Origin: Amorphophallus konjac
Lineage: Eukaryota > Streptophyta > Magnoliopsida > Alismatales > Araceae
Assembly (NCBI GenBank): GCA_022559845.1
Contig: CM040126.1
Coordinates: 229,530,641-229,594,640 of the forward strand
Direction: 5' to 3'
DNA length: 64,000 nucleotides
The translations under genes and the position numbers were made by a program. Of this stretch, positions 11,904 through 23,029 are shown piece after piece. The notes beneath the pieces were generated by a model that had not been told where the DNA came from, did not search any database, and was given only the letters and a program-made list of their open reading frames with translations. Numbering within the stretch: the stretch's first letter is position 1; the number at the start of each line of letters is the position of its first letter.

Positions 11904-14377
11904 TGTTAGGGTGCTAGGCCCGGATACAGAGGGGGGGTGAATGTATCCCTGTATGAATAATGGCCAAATAAAAACTTGGATGCTAGAGAAAGACACAGAA
12001 TAGAACCAATTCAATTCAACTCAAATACAAACACTTGGAGCGCGCCTATTCAAGCATCTAGCCGAAGCAAAGCAAACAATCAGATCACTGCACAAGAGAT
12101 TTTTAGGTGGTTCGGTCCTCCAGACCTACATCCACCCCTCACTCCCAACCGGAGTGAGGCTTCACTAGCAAACGCTAGAACCAAGCAGACTCAGTCTGCA
12201 AACAGTTGCTGCCACATAGCTTGACCAGGGGAACAGCCTCCCCTCTTCCTCCCAACCGGAGGGACACCCAAGTGACTCCCAGCCACTTGGAAACTAGAGG
12301 TCGCAGACCTCTCTTCCTCCAGACCAGGAGGGACCCGACCTCAGTTCAGAGGATCGGAAGTACAAAGGTAATCAGAAAACAAAGGAAAATAATAAACGAA
12401 AATAACACAGCAATCAGAAGGCTGTAAAGATGAAAACACAGATGTGGCTCTCAAGGGAGCTGACTGGCCTGGATCTGATCCATGGTCCAGTAGGAACTAG
12501 TCTTCAGATGAAGCTTCTTCTCCTCTTCTCTTCTCTCTCACTTTCTTATTCTCTTAACCCTCACGAGTTCTCTAACTCTCTCTTACTCTTCTTCTCCTTC
12601 TGCTCTTCTTCTCTTTCTTTTCTTCTTCTTTTGCAGGCTCTCTCTCTATCTCTTCTCTTCTCTGGATCGAATCCTCTCTGCTGCACTCAGACTGGATGTA
12701 TAGACTTTGCTCCTTTTCTTTTGATCTTCGATCCACCTTCATCTGTGGACGAAGGCTTCAATATATAGCAGCAACAGGTGGATAAGGTGCAGAATGCGTG
12801 TGCCTCCCACACTTGATCCAAAACCTTCTTGCCACGTGCCTTTATAGCATTGGTTCCTTTAGCATTGGATCACATGCAGCCTAGTCATTGGGAATATTCT
12901 TCCTCGGACCACCTTCTTCTTTTTATTTTTCTTCTTCTCCTGCAAAGAAATTAAAACCATTAAAACTCAGGGCCATACAAACTAAAACAGCATGTGGTAT
13001 GTGATAGCAATACGAGATGCACTATACTGAGAACGACATGAGATACACAAGATTATTACAGTACAAAATAAAGAGAGAATGACACGAGGTCAGATGAAAA
13101 ACAGCACAAGGTAAAGGGAGAACGACACGAGATACACAGTAATAAAGCTAACACTACAAAGGAAACGACATGAAGTCAGGTGAGAACAGCACGAGGTGAG
13201 AAAGGAAATAACACGGAGTAAAATGGTAGTAAAACACGCGATCAGAGAAAACCTGGACGGAGATAGAAAGAGGCAACACGAAGACATAGAAGCAACACTA
13301 AGACACAAACACAGAAATAACATGAAGACTCAAACACAGAAATAACACGAAGACATAAAACATAAAAGATAACACGAAGACATGAAACATAACTCGAATA
13401 CAAGATTGCTCGAACTAACGAACGACTCGAAGACGAGGACGACATGAAAACAACACGGACTGAAACCAACTCGAAGATGAACACAGAAACCGACACGAAG
13501 TGTGTTCACAAAGCAAGAAAAGACATGGGGTCTAGGAAAGACAACACGAGGACAGAAGACAGGAACGGCTACAACGACACGTGATAAAACAATGACAGCA
13601 GGAAAATGACTCGAGTAACAACTGTAAATGACACAAAAACACAAGAGCAAAAATAAAAAGAATGACTCGAGATGAGCAACTGAATACTGAAGAAACGACA
13701 CGAGATGGCACAGAAAGCAACACGAGGTGCTGCAATGTTCTGCACGCAACGACACGAAAACAAGCCCTGAACATAATGTTTAGACTTCACGCTGTACAGA
13801 CTTTGAGGAGTCTGAACCAATGTACAGACTTTAAAGGCTGTGAATAGCAAGGCATGCTGTACAGACTTGAAACCTATGAAGATGGAGTGAATAGACTTGA
13901 AAGTCTGAATGCGATGTGCATACTTGTTGAGTTGATGCTGCAGCCCAATGAGTTAACGCTGCAACGTATACACTTTTCGTTCAACTGAAGGTGTATATAC
14001 TTGAAGTTTCAAGGCCACAATGTATAGACTTCAAAAGAAGCAGTCCGATGTACAGACTTCAAATTTAACAGTGGATGAACAGACTTCCGGTGTGAAGACA
14101 TTGTGAATGCAAATGCAATGATCAGACTTCATTGTATAGACTTGGAGAACCTGAAACAATATGCAAGCTTGGGACGCCTGAAGACCAATGTATAACATGA
14201 CTGAACATAATCAATTATGCAATGCCATATTAGAACTAATGAAGAACAGCATTATGATCAGAAAGTGAATACTAGCGATTTGACTCACACAAGATGACTC
14301 ATAGTGAATAGCTCACTACAAAGGCCAAACATCAAAACCACCATTAAAACCATCATCAAAATCACAGGGGCACAACA
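11904..14377 (-). repeat. R1 5' LTR
   Basis: It has the same length (2474 bp) as the copy at 2692, with scattered substitutions. It starts TGTTAGGGTGCTAGG next to the PBS and ends GGGGCACAACA. It carries the same U3 motif arrays and TATA box. Confidence 0.93.
12760..12768 (-). promoter_or_regulatory. TATA box in R1 5' LTR
   Basis: The minus strand reads CTATATATT. Being in the 5' LTR, it would drive transcription of R1. Confidence 0.6.
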
Positions 14378-14585
14378 ACTATTAATATCACAAAACGATA
14401 ATAGCAACATGAATTAGGCAAACTAACTATAACAGGATATCACTTAACAGAACGGGATGACAGTAGTATGAACAACATGAACCCCCACTAGGCATTGGCC
14501 TTTGTGGGGTTTTATAACAAATATGAGAGTAACAAGAACAATTGACAGAATGAGAATTATGAAAGAAGCCCTCGCAAGGAACTGG
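14378..14585 (-). other. Flank between R1 and the 57-bp array
   Basis: No gene. AT-rich sequence with a short inverted repeat (ACCCCCACTAGG...TTTGTGGGGTT at about 14480-14512). It belongs to T0 or T0b; the border between them is not visible. Confidence 0.4.
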
Positions 14586-14587
14586 TT

Positions 14588-15510
14588 CCGTCAACGGGGC
14601 TGGGACGGAGAACAGGAAATAAAACCGCCGCGAGGAACGGATTCCTTGATCGGGGTTGGAACGAAAGTACAGGACATGAAGCCACCGCGAGGAACAAATT
14701 CCTTGATCGGGGTTGGAACGAAAGTACAGAAAATGAAACCACCGCGAGGAACGGGTTCCTTGATCGGGGTTGGAATGAAAGTATAGGAAATGAAACCACC
14801 ACGAGGAACGGATTCCTTGATCGAGATTGGAATGGAAATACAGGAAATGAAACCACCGCGAGGAACGGGTTCCTTGATCGGAGTTGAAATAATAGTACAG
14901 GAAATGAAACCACCGCGAGGAACGGGTTCCATGATCGGGGTTGGAACGAAAGTGCAGAAAATGAAACTACCGCGAGGAACGGATTCATGGATCGGGGTTG
15001 AAATGAAAGTACAGGAAATGAAACCACCGCGAGGAACGGGTTCCTTGATCAGGGTTGGAATGAAAGTACAGGAAATGAAACCACTGCGAGGAACGGGTTC
15101 CTTGATCGGGGTTGGAACGAAAGTGCAGAAAATGAAACCACCGTGAGGAACGGATTCCTTGATCGGGGTTGGAACGAAAGTGCAGGAAATGAAACCACCG
15201 CGAGGAACGGGTTCCTTGATCGGTGTTGGAATGAAAGTACAGGAAATGAAATCACCGCGAGGAACGGGTTCCTTGATCGGGGTTGGAACGAAAGTGCAGA
15301 AAATGAAACCATCGCGAGGAACGGATTCCTTGATCGGGGTTGGAATGAAAGTGCAGAAAATGAAACCACCGCGAGGAACGGATTCCTTGATCGGGGTTGA
15401 AATGAAAGTGCAGGAAATGAAACCACCGTGAGGAACGGGTTCCTTGATCGGGGTTGGAACGAAAGTACAGAAAATAGGACCGCCGCGAGGAACAGATTCC
15501 ATCAACGGGG
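14588..15510. repeat. 57-bp tandem repeat array (about 16 units)
   Basis: CGCGAGGAACGG-type anchors recur every 57 bp (for example 14632, 14689, 14746, 14803, 14860). Each unit holds GGAACGGGTTCC or GGAACGGATTCC, an inverted repeat with 5-bp arms, and TTGATCGGGGTTGG. The 57-bp period is 19 codons, so the units stay open in several frames on both strands, including a 304-residue frame at 14591-15505. This is a property of the period and does not indicate a gene. Confidence 0.92.
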
Positions 15511-15550
15511 TTTGAACAAAAAAGGAATAACAAAAAGAAGGGGAAGGGAA

Positions 15551-15562
15551 GTGTGATCGCCA
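15551..15562 (-). other. PBS-like site of outer element T0b
   Basis: The minus strand reads TGGCGATCACAC, the same core as at 2224 and 61256. It lies about 45 bp past the 57-bp array, with a possible LTR edge at TG 15568. Confidence 0.45.
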
Positions 15563-15567
15563 AGGGC

Positions 15568-16556
15568 TGAAAACCCCACAGAAAGTTTTCTGATCGCGTT
15601 CGCCGCCGGAGCGGGAGCAGTGCGGGTCCTCTCTTCCTCTTCTGTCGGCCGGCCGACGAAGAGGGCTTCCTTCGGTTACCCTGATTTTGTTATTCTTTCC
15701 TTTTTTGTTTTAGCTTTTGGTATTGTTTTAATTGGTTACCCCTACATAAAGAACAAACAGAGAAAAATAACTAAATGAGAATGACGGCGATGTAGTACCA
15801 ATCCTTTAGAAAATGATACTGAGAATAACATAAGCAAATACGGACCTGCTTGGTGGTGTTTAAAACCCCTTTAGAATTAGAGGATGGTAAATGATATGAT
15901 GGAATGCACAAACGTGGAGAAGCTCACAAACCAGGCCCTCTCGGGAAGAAAGGCGTGGCATAGATGCTAAATGATGCATGTCATGTAATTAAGTGACTGA
16001 TTAAAAATAAAAAGGGGAGAAAAGCTTATTGGGGGAGGCCGATGACGGGCTTTGGACGAGCTTCTCCGAGGTGAGGATGGCACGAGTGTACGCTGAGATG
16101 TAACAGGTTCTCGTATACTCCGACGTCCGGAAACTCGGCAGGACCTTCCGGATATCGATACCGCCCTGAAAAGGAGAAAGGGAGAGAGAGAGAGAGAGGG
16201 AGAGAGCTTTTTCTTTCCTTTTTTTTGTTTTCAGGATTTTTATACTTTGGTTTTAAAGGGAAGATAATACAAGAATGAGAAAATAAAAAAAAGAGAATAA
16301 TAGGGAAAAGATATATATATATATATATATATATATGAAGGGGGAGAGAGGAAGATAATTGAGAGAGAAAAGATAAATGAATAAATAAAAAAAGGGAAAT
16401 AGTTGAAAGAGGGATCGAGAGAGGGAGGGGGAAAAGAGAGATAGGGAGAGTGTGGGAGAGAGAAGAGATCGAGAGGGGGAGAGAGAGTTGACAGAGTGCA
16501 GAGAAAAGAAAGAAAAAAAACAAATAAAAGATGAGAGGTCGAGAGAGAGAGGAAGG
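15568..16556 (-). mobile_element. Probable LTR part of outer element T0b
   Basis: Noncoding. It starts TGAAAACCCC next to the PBS-like site, contains GGCCGGCC within an inverted repeat near 15645-15655, and has GTGTTTAAAACCCC at about 15857, like TTTTTAAACCCC in the T7 LTR at about 61875. From 16160 it becomes a GA-rich purine tract. R2 interrupts it at 16557 and it continues at 31110. Confidence 0.4.
16310..16336. repeat. (AT)n microsatellite
   Basis: An uninterrupted AT dinucleotide run of 27 bp inside the purine-rich tract. Confidence 0.95.
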
Positions 16557-18237
16557 TGTTAGCGCAGCAAGAGTGATATAGAAGGGGGGGGATGAATAGA
16601 TCACTCCCAATTTGTAGAAACTTAGGCAGAAAATAAATTCTACTGCTAACGCACCTTCTTAACCCGTACACAGAGAAGTGTAAATGAGAAAAAAGAACTA
16701 ATCACATGGAAGCAAAGAGACAAGCAGATGAAGAGCGCAGATAACAATAGCAAACCACATAGGAGGCACTCGATTTTTAGGTGGTTCGATTGCAGATAAC
16801 AATCTACATCCACCCCTCACTCCAACTAGAATGAGGATTCCACTAGACAATGCTAGATCAATGCAGACTCAGTCTGCGAACAACATGCTGCCACACAGCT
16901 TGAACACCGAAGGGAAACAAATCCCTCAACCAAGCTCTGCTACCCACAGAACTTGAAACCTGTTCTAGCTCCCAGCTAGAACACAACCGGAGAATCCTCT
17001 CCCTTCCTCCACACACCGGAGGAAAACTGTTAATGACAACCAGTCACTAACACCACCAGAGATCACCGATCTCTCTTCCTCTGCAACTCAGAGGGAAACT
17101 GGAGTAATACTCCCTTCCTCCACACACCGGAGGGAAACCAATTCAAATCAGAAGGATGAACAAAATGAAATGAAAACAAAGTAGAAACAAAAACCAATGA
17201 AGAAGAAATCGGTTCTGAAATCCAATACAAATGTAGCTTCAAATGAAGCAATTCATCAATCCACACACACTGCTTTCTCTCTCGAACAAACTCCTCTTAG
17301 ATCTGGAACTCTCTGCACTTTTTCTTTTCTGGATCGTGCAAACTCTCACCAATGGCTTTTGCTTTTTCTTTTCACGATCAGACTTCTACTGAAGGATGAA
17401 GCTCTATATTTATAGCAGATATTGGCGTGTGGCTGCCAGGTTCCCGCCCATGCACTTTTTGCCAGATCATTTGAATTTCGACCACATGGCAGCATCCTGA
17501 ATAGGTTGCCATCCACGTGTCATGCGCCTGTTGTCTTGGATCACGTGCCAGGTGCCAATCTCGATTCACGTGCCCAATCATCAGCCTGAATCGCCTGCAG
17601 ACAGAGACAGATTGAATGTATAGACTTAGTTAGTTCAGGCTATAAACACGAATGTATATACTTCAGAAACATCAATTGATTAAGTGTGTACAACGTGAGA
17701 GAGTGTACAGACTTAATGAATAAAGCGCATGTGAAGGCAGTGTATAGACATATGAACAATGCAAACGAATGGCAGTGTATAGACTTATGAAGAATGCATA
17801 TGAAGGCAGTGTGTAGACTTATGAAGAATGCATATGAAGGCAGTGTGTAGACTTATGAAGAACAAAGCAAACAAGCCTTACTAATGTGTACACTTTACAT
17901 AGCCCAGCCACTGTGTAGACTTCACGAAGCCTCACCAGTGTACAGGCTTGGAAAGAGTGTGCTGTGAGCATTGAAGACTCAAGTTATAACACCAGAATGT
18001 ATAGGGTTGTGGTCGGACAACCCAATATGTAGACTTGATGGATAGGCTCATGAAAGGTAGTGTATATACATGTGATGAACAATGCAAACGAGCCTTACCA
18101 ATGTGTAAACTTAACAAAGCTTCAGCCACTGTATAGACTTCACAATGCCTAAACAGTGTACAGACTTGGAACCTGTGTGAGACTCTTAATAAGACTGTGA
18201 GCAGTGTGTAGACTTGATGCTCAACGGAGATGTATAG
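16557..18237 (-). repeat. R2 3' LTR, truncated
   Basis: Closely matches 28110-29845 of the 5' LTR up to ...GGAGATGTATAG, where G6 begins. The remainder, with many CAAGTCTATACA motifs, is missing on this side. Confidence 0.92.
17404..17415 (-). promoter_or_regulatory. TATA box in R2 3' LTR
   Basis: The minus strand reads CTATAAATATAG. It is matched at 29007-29018 in the 5' LTR. Confidence 0.6.
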
Positions 18238-19237
18238 TGTCACGCCCCGAGCGCGGAAGGTACCCAGAGATGAGCGACGAGTTTATATCAATCATGTCAA
18301 TCAGAGTATTAGTGCATTCGACACAAAAAAATCAGAGATGCGTAAAAGTAAAGATAACCCAATCCTTTATTCCTTCATAAGAATATGTCTATTACAAACC
18401 TTTGAAGTACTAACGAAAATAAAGGGAAAAATACAATGTTGACTCAAGAAAATATGAAAAAGACTAGATAACACGGAAGAAGCTCTATCTCTTTCACTCT
18501 TGATTTTCCCCATCCGTTCGAGTTCCCTCATCGTCGGACTTACCTGAAAAGTAGGGAAACACTAAGTGAGCGAACGCTCAGTAGGAAATTATATCTCAAG
18601 ATCTAGCAAGGGGTTTAAGTGATTACATCTTTCATGAATGCACTATAGCTATGCATGCTCGCATAAAACGACAAGATAGAGAGAGTGTATAACAAAACGA
18701 TAGCAAGAAGAACTAGTCATGAGCTTTCAGGAACTTATATCAAAAAGATATCAAGATATTCAAGCAAGTATATTCATCATGTCATGTTGGAATTTGGCTA
18801 TTTTGTTTCAAGTCAAGCAAGTATACAATTACCCTTTTCTCGGGCCACGTAAGTCATGTAATATCAAGTCAAGTACAAGTACAAGATTTGTGGAATGTTC
18901 AATCAAGCTAGTCATGCACTTCGGTATAATGCCAATACCGTGATCAATCAACTCCCACGGGCACAAGTACTTTCGGGTGCTCCTCCTAGGACCAGATCGG
19001 GCCCTATATGCGCAGGCATTAATCATGTATTTTAACATCCACTTTTGTGTATAGCCAATATGGAATTTCAAGAATAAAGCTTGTAGATACGTAGGATAAC
19101 TTGGATAGAATAAAGTCCAAAAATATGACACTTGACATAGAATGACGATAATAACGGTACAATCACGATTATCGATAAAACTAGGTGGAATTGGTTCCCT
19201 AACTTGGGTACCATGACAAACAAGTATGGACACTCTT

Positions 19238-19450
19238 TATATAGAATTGAGGTCCACATGAACAGCACATCAATGGCAAGACGTCCTCATTCTTAATATA
19301 GAATTGAGGTCCACAAGAACATCATGTTGAATATAGAATTGGGGTTTACAAGAACATCATAACAATATTGATATAGAATTGGGGTTTACAAGAACATCAT
19401 GACAATGTTGATATAGAATTGGGGTTTACAAGAACAGCATCAAATGGCAT
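19238..19450. repeat. 40-bp tandem repeat in the G6 LTR
   Basis: Units begin ATATAGAATTGGGGTTTACA and contain AAGAACATCAT. Three units are close to perfect and two more divergent ones precede them. Confidence 0.85.
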
Positions 19451-19562
19451 GATAACCTCATCCCATTAAGAGAATTCTCATGATACACACTTTGCATAAC
19501 ATGAGGGCCGGTATACCATGTTTCTTTAGAGTGACATGGCAAAATAGTGTAATGGGTTTTTA

Positions 19563-19671
19563 TGGTACAACCAGCTCAGTCGGCCTTGAGGGAATCCAAG
19601 GCTCGAGGAGTCTTATGGAGGTCTCTATGACTAACTGGCTAGTCCAAAGGAACGGAATGTCCAATAGAGAG
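19563..19671 (-). promoter_or_regulatory. Conserved gypsy leader block, copy B
   Basis: It begins TGGTACAACCAGCTCAGT, then GAGGGAATCC, TTATGGAGG, GCTAGTCCAAAGGAACGG and CCAATAGAGAG. It lies about 1.3 kb downstream of the G6 TATA box in element sense, so it would be in the transcribed leader. Confidence 0.65.
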
Positions 19672-19879
19672 CTTGTATGTCAATGAGAATTAGTGGGTAA
19701 ACGATAAATCATCATGAAACGTGGGACTATATTCACGGACTGGAATATAGTGCCGATATATATATAGATATGTTTATATATATTTATCGATATACATATG
19801 GAACCTTCGGTTAACAGTAACAGTGTAAAATAGTATCATAGGAAATAGCGACTTAATCTAAGTCATTACTTATCAAATT

Positions 19880-21248
19880 AACACCTTCTATAGGGGCGTT
19901 TATTCACAATCTGACGACTTATACATTAGTCATCCCTTCAATATTTCTATTCTGCAGAAACTTAATATTCTGGAATTTTAACAAAAACGCGCCCTGGACA
20001 GGGGCGTTACTTTTCAATTAGCGCCCTGGTCTAGGGCGTCAGTTCAATAAGAGACGACCTTGTTCAGGTCGTTAATCCAACAATTTTCTAAATTTCAGTT
20101 AATAAAATTTAAGGAACAATTTATATAGTCAGGACCAGAAAATTAGCAAGATTCAATCAGGATGTACATGCATTAGATTAGGTTCATGGTTTCATAGATA
20201 TCAAATTTTAAACATGGGTAATTATCAATTTATATGAAATAGGCGACTACTAGGTAGGGCGTCAAAACAAGAATTAGCGCCCTTGTCAGGGTCGCTTCTT
20301 TCAAAAATTTTACAGAAAACATTTAAAACCATGATGAAACTATATGCATAGACAACATATGATTTTATTAAGGATCTTAAATTAATTTGGGCTACGTTTC
20401 TTGAGAAAACCTACCTGATGATTATCAACTGGTGATCTGTTGAAGTAACGTGAAGGACTTGATGAGAATCCGATGCTCTGTTTCTAATGCAGAAGCAGAG
20501 ACAGCAACAGAGAAGAAACAGCCGTTGCAAAAATAGAGGAAACTTCCTCCTTTCACGGGTGTTGGGTTGTAAGAGAGAGAAAAAACGAGAAGAGGATTAA
20601 TTAGCCTTTATAGTATACGGTTGATGTCAAAGGATGAAGAAGAACTTACCGGTTCTTCACGTTTGATAGGAAAACTTGACAGGTAATCTACCCATGGATG
20701 AAGAACCCTCGTTCTTTAAGGAAGACAGGAGCTCCTCAATCTATGATAGAAGAAAACGAAGAAGCATTAGAATCCTCATGCTCCCGTGGTTTGAAGGAAA
20801 CAGTAAGAAGAACAAAACCTCTCCTTTCAGCAGAACGATAGCTCAAATCGCCAAATAGCGATCTGGGTCGATTAGGAGGGTATTTATAGGATTTTGGGGA
20901 TCCTAATAGGGTTAGAGTTCTATTGGAAGTAATACTTCCATGATAGAGTCCTTACCATATTCCACCTTTGATGTAGTTATCCATAACTTGCCCTGGATAG
21001 ACTCTTGGGTCGAACGAAACTCGAACTGAATTAACGTCTTAAGCGAGGGAGTCGAATTTAAATTGACGCCTTGTCGAGCGTCGTTACTTATGTAAACGCG
21101 CCCATGTAGAGGGCGTTTCATTTCCTTTCCTTAATTTTATTTTTCCCGTTGTTTGAAATTTGACGCCCTATTGTCTAGGCGTCCCTTTTAAATTAACGCC
21201 TTATACAGAGGCGTTTCCTTTTGAATTAGCGCCTTGATAAAAGGTGTT
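19880..21248 (-). repeat. Dispersed short hairpins in the G6 LTR
   Basis: Inverted repeats with 6-8 bp stems and 4-8 nt loops share an ACGCCCT...AGGGCGT design: about 19880-19900, 19912-19937, 19986-20009, 20021-20040, 20054-20072 (ACGACCT/AGGTCGT, perfect), 20276-20296, 21065-21082, 21094-21118, 21161-21183, 21195-21215 (AACGCCT/AGGCGTT, perfect) and 21229-21248. Confidence 0.75.
20881..20889 (-). promoter_or_regulatory. TATA box in G6 LTR
   Basis: The minus strand reads CTATAAATA, about 470 bp from the sense start of the LTR. G5 has CTATAAATAG at the comparable place. Confidence 0.6.
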
Positions 21249-21359
21249 ATTTTCCTCTTGATCAATGATTTACTCATTTAGGCTCTTTGTCATCTCTTTA
21301 CTTATCTTTTATTTTAATTTGATTTATTTAAAAATCTTGTTTTTATCAGGGTTGCTACA

Positions 21360-21396
21360 CCCTCCCCCACTTAAAAGAATTTGGTCCCCAAATTCC
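21360..21396 (-). other. G6 polypurine tract
   Basis: The minus strand reads AAGTGGGGGAGGG directly before the LTR edge, preceded by GGGGACCAAATTC. The same arrangement is at 41190 in G5. It is the plus-strand priming site. Confidence 0.85.
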
Positions 21397-21450
21397 ATAG
21401 TATATATAAGTGGAGAGTGTAGAGTATATACCTTAAAATAATTCTGGAAA

Positions 21451-22058
21451 TCACTTCCTCATGGATTCCTCGGTCTGCCATGTAGCTTCATGTTCGGAGT
21501 TCTTATTCCATTGTACCTTAAGCATGAGAATAACCTTACTCCTTAGGGTACGTACTTCACGATCTAGTATTTTCATAGGCTTCTGCTCATATGTGAGATC
21601 CTTCTGGATCACTAAGTCTCCATGATCAATAATATGTGATGGATCGTGTACATACTTCTTCAACATAGATATGTGGAATACATTATGTACATCGGACAGT
21701 TGAGGAGGCAATGCGATGCGATAAGCAACCTCGCCAACTCGTTCCAATATCTCGAAGGGTCCGATGAATCTTGGTGTAAGCTTGCCCTTAACACCAAATC
21801 TCCGTATGCCACGTCCAGGCGATATCTTGAGAAATACATGATCTCCAACTTGGAATTCAAGATCTCTCCTTCTTGTATCGGCATAAGCCTTTTGCCTAGA
21901 CTGAGCAACTCGCAGTCTTTCTCTAATCAATTGTATCTTCTCAGTGGTATCCCTTACCATGTCTGGACCTAATAGTTGTTTCTCTCCAACTTCGTCCCAG
22001 TATAAGGGTGATCGGTAACTCCTTCCGTATAAGGCTTCGAAAGGTGCCATTTGTATAC
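21451..22058 (-). pseudogene. G6 integrase C-terminus with chromodomain (fragment)
   Basis: The open frame covers about 199 residues. It starts MAPFEALYGRSYRSPLYW, the end of the integrase catalytic region. Then come VGDHVFLKISPGRG and the GPY/F module (RFIGPFEILERVGEVAYRIA, HNVFHISMLKKYV), and a C-terminal chromodomain-like part (KPMKILDREVRTLRSK, VQWNKNSEHEATWQTEESM). In chromoviruses this module steers integration to heterochromatin. All upstream pol domains are missing because the element is cut at about 22058-22096. The surviving part has no stop until the natural end at 21451. The lineage is probably Tekay/Del, by similarity to known members. Confidence 0.9.
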
Positions 22059-22185
22059 TCTGCTGCTCTCAGACTCGAAAGGTGCCATTTGTATACTTGC
22101 CATATATATGAGCCTTCTTCCACTAAAGAAGGCTGATCGATAGAAAAAGAGCAAAGTCTATACATCGAGTCTGAGAGCAGCAGAG
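22037..22185. other. Scrambled junction between G6 and an inverted LTR fragment
   Basis: A 22-bp gypsy segment starting TCGAAAGGTGCC is present twice (22037-22058 and 22075-22096). Between the copies lies filler that, with its edges (22058-22078), is a perfect 21-bp inverted copy of 22165-22185 in the neighbouring LTR fragment. This is typical of template switching during break repair. Confidence 0.85.
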
Positions 22186-23029
22186 AGTATTCGATCCAGT
22201 GAGAAGAGAAGAAGAAGAAAAATAAGAGTGGCAGAGTGAGAGAAGCAGCTAAAGTAAAAAGAGAAAGAGAGAGAGCTCGCGAGTGAGAGAACGAAGCAGA
22301 GAAGAAGAAGGAAGTAGAGAAGAAAAAGGAAGAGAAAGAAGAAGCTTCATCTGAAGACTAGTTCCTACTGGACCGTAGATCAGATCCAGGCCAGTCAGCT
22401 CCGTTGAGAGCCACATCTGTGTTTTCATCTTTTACAGCTTTCTGATTGCTGTGTCATTTTCGTTTATTATTTTCCTTTATTTTTCTGATTACCTTTGTAC
22501 TTCCGATCCTCTGGACTGAGGTCGGGTTCCTCCTGTGGATTCAGGAGAAGGGAGACTTGTCTCCGGTTCCGGGCTTGTGGGTTGCATGTCCAGGGGTCCC
22601 TCCTGGTCTGGAGGAAGAGAGGTCTTCGACCTCTAGTTTCCAAGTGGCTGGGAGTCACTTGGGGTGTCCCTCCGGTTGGGAGGAAGAGGGGAGGCTGTTC
22701 CCCTAGTCAAGCTGTGTGGCAGCACCTTGTTTGCAGACTGAGTCTGCAGGTTTCTAGCTTGTGCTAGTGGAAGCCTCACTCCGGTTGGGAGTGAGGGGTG
22801 GATGTAGGTCTGTGGACCGAACCACCTAAAAATATCTTGTGCAGTGGTCTGATTGTTTGCTTTGCTTCCGCTAGATGCTTGAATAGGCGCACTCCAAGTG
22901 TTTGTATTTGAGTTGAATCGAATTGGTTCTATTCTGTGTTTATCTCTAGCATCCTAGTTTTTATTTTGCCATTATTCATAGAGGGATACATTCACCCCCC
23001 CTCTGTATCCGGGCCTAGCACCCTAACAT
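22097..23029 (+). mobile_element. Inverted fragment of an R1-type LTR
   Basis: It is the reverse complement of the R1 LTR from its TATA region (ATATATAT at about 22102) to the LTR end (GCCTAGCACCCTAACA, ending at 23029). In sense it therefore reads left to right, opposite to its neighbours. The first (U3) half is absent and there is no visible target duplication. On the right it abuts R2 RNase H without any PBS. Confidence 0.88.

Larger units (their letters stand above)
2692..14377 (-). mobile_element. R1: Sirevirus-like LTR retrotransposon without pol
   Basis: Two 2474-bp LTRs bound this 11,686-bp element. In the sense of transcription (minus strand) the order is LTR, tRNA-iMet PBS, gag-like ORF, about 1.6 kb noncoding, an accessory ORF, several polypurine tracts, LTR. 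Flanks are ATTAT (2687-2691) and ACTAT (14378-14382), a 5-bp target duplication with one difference. Protease, integrase, reverse transcriptase and RNase H are all absent, so it cannot copy itself alone. The two LTRs differ at only a few percent of positions where I compared them, so insertion was fairly recent. The several CTCCCCCTTT tracts before the 3' LTR and the coiled-coil gag are Sirevirus traits. Confidence 0.9.
18238..21359 (-). repeat. G6 3' LTR
   Basis: 3122 bp, from TGTCACGCCCCGAGC to GGTTGCTACA. It holds the conserved leader block (19563-19671), a 40-bp tandem repeat, a TATA box at 20881 and about eleven short hairpins such as AACGCCT-loop-AGGCGTT. It has no protein-coding potential beyond short frames. 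Confidence 0.9.
18238..22096 (-). mobile_element. G6: truncated Ty3/gypsy chromovirus inside the R2 LTR
   Basis: One LTR, a polypurine tract and the 3' end of pol remain. It inserted after GTATAG in the R2 LTR, so the 5-bp target would be TATAG (18233-18237), but the other side is gone. The element ends at about 22096 in a scrambled junction. Its sequence is related to G5: both share TGTCACGCCCCGAG at the LTR edge and the polypurine tract, but they are clearly different families. Confidence 0.88.

Noticed and set aside
12430..12768. 112-residue plus-strand frame in the R1 LTR
   Set aside because: It is antisense to the CT-rich leader of the LTR and consists of Ser/Leu low-complexity sequence.
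14591..15505. 304-residue repeat protein
   Set aside because: The 57-bp period keeps several frames open on both strands, so openness carries no coding signal.
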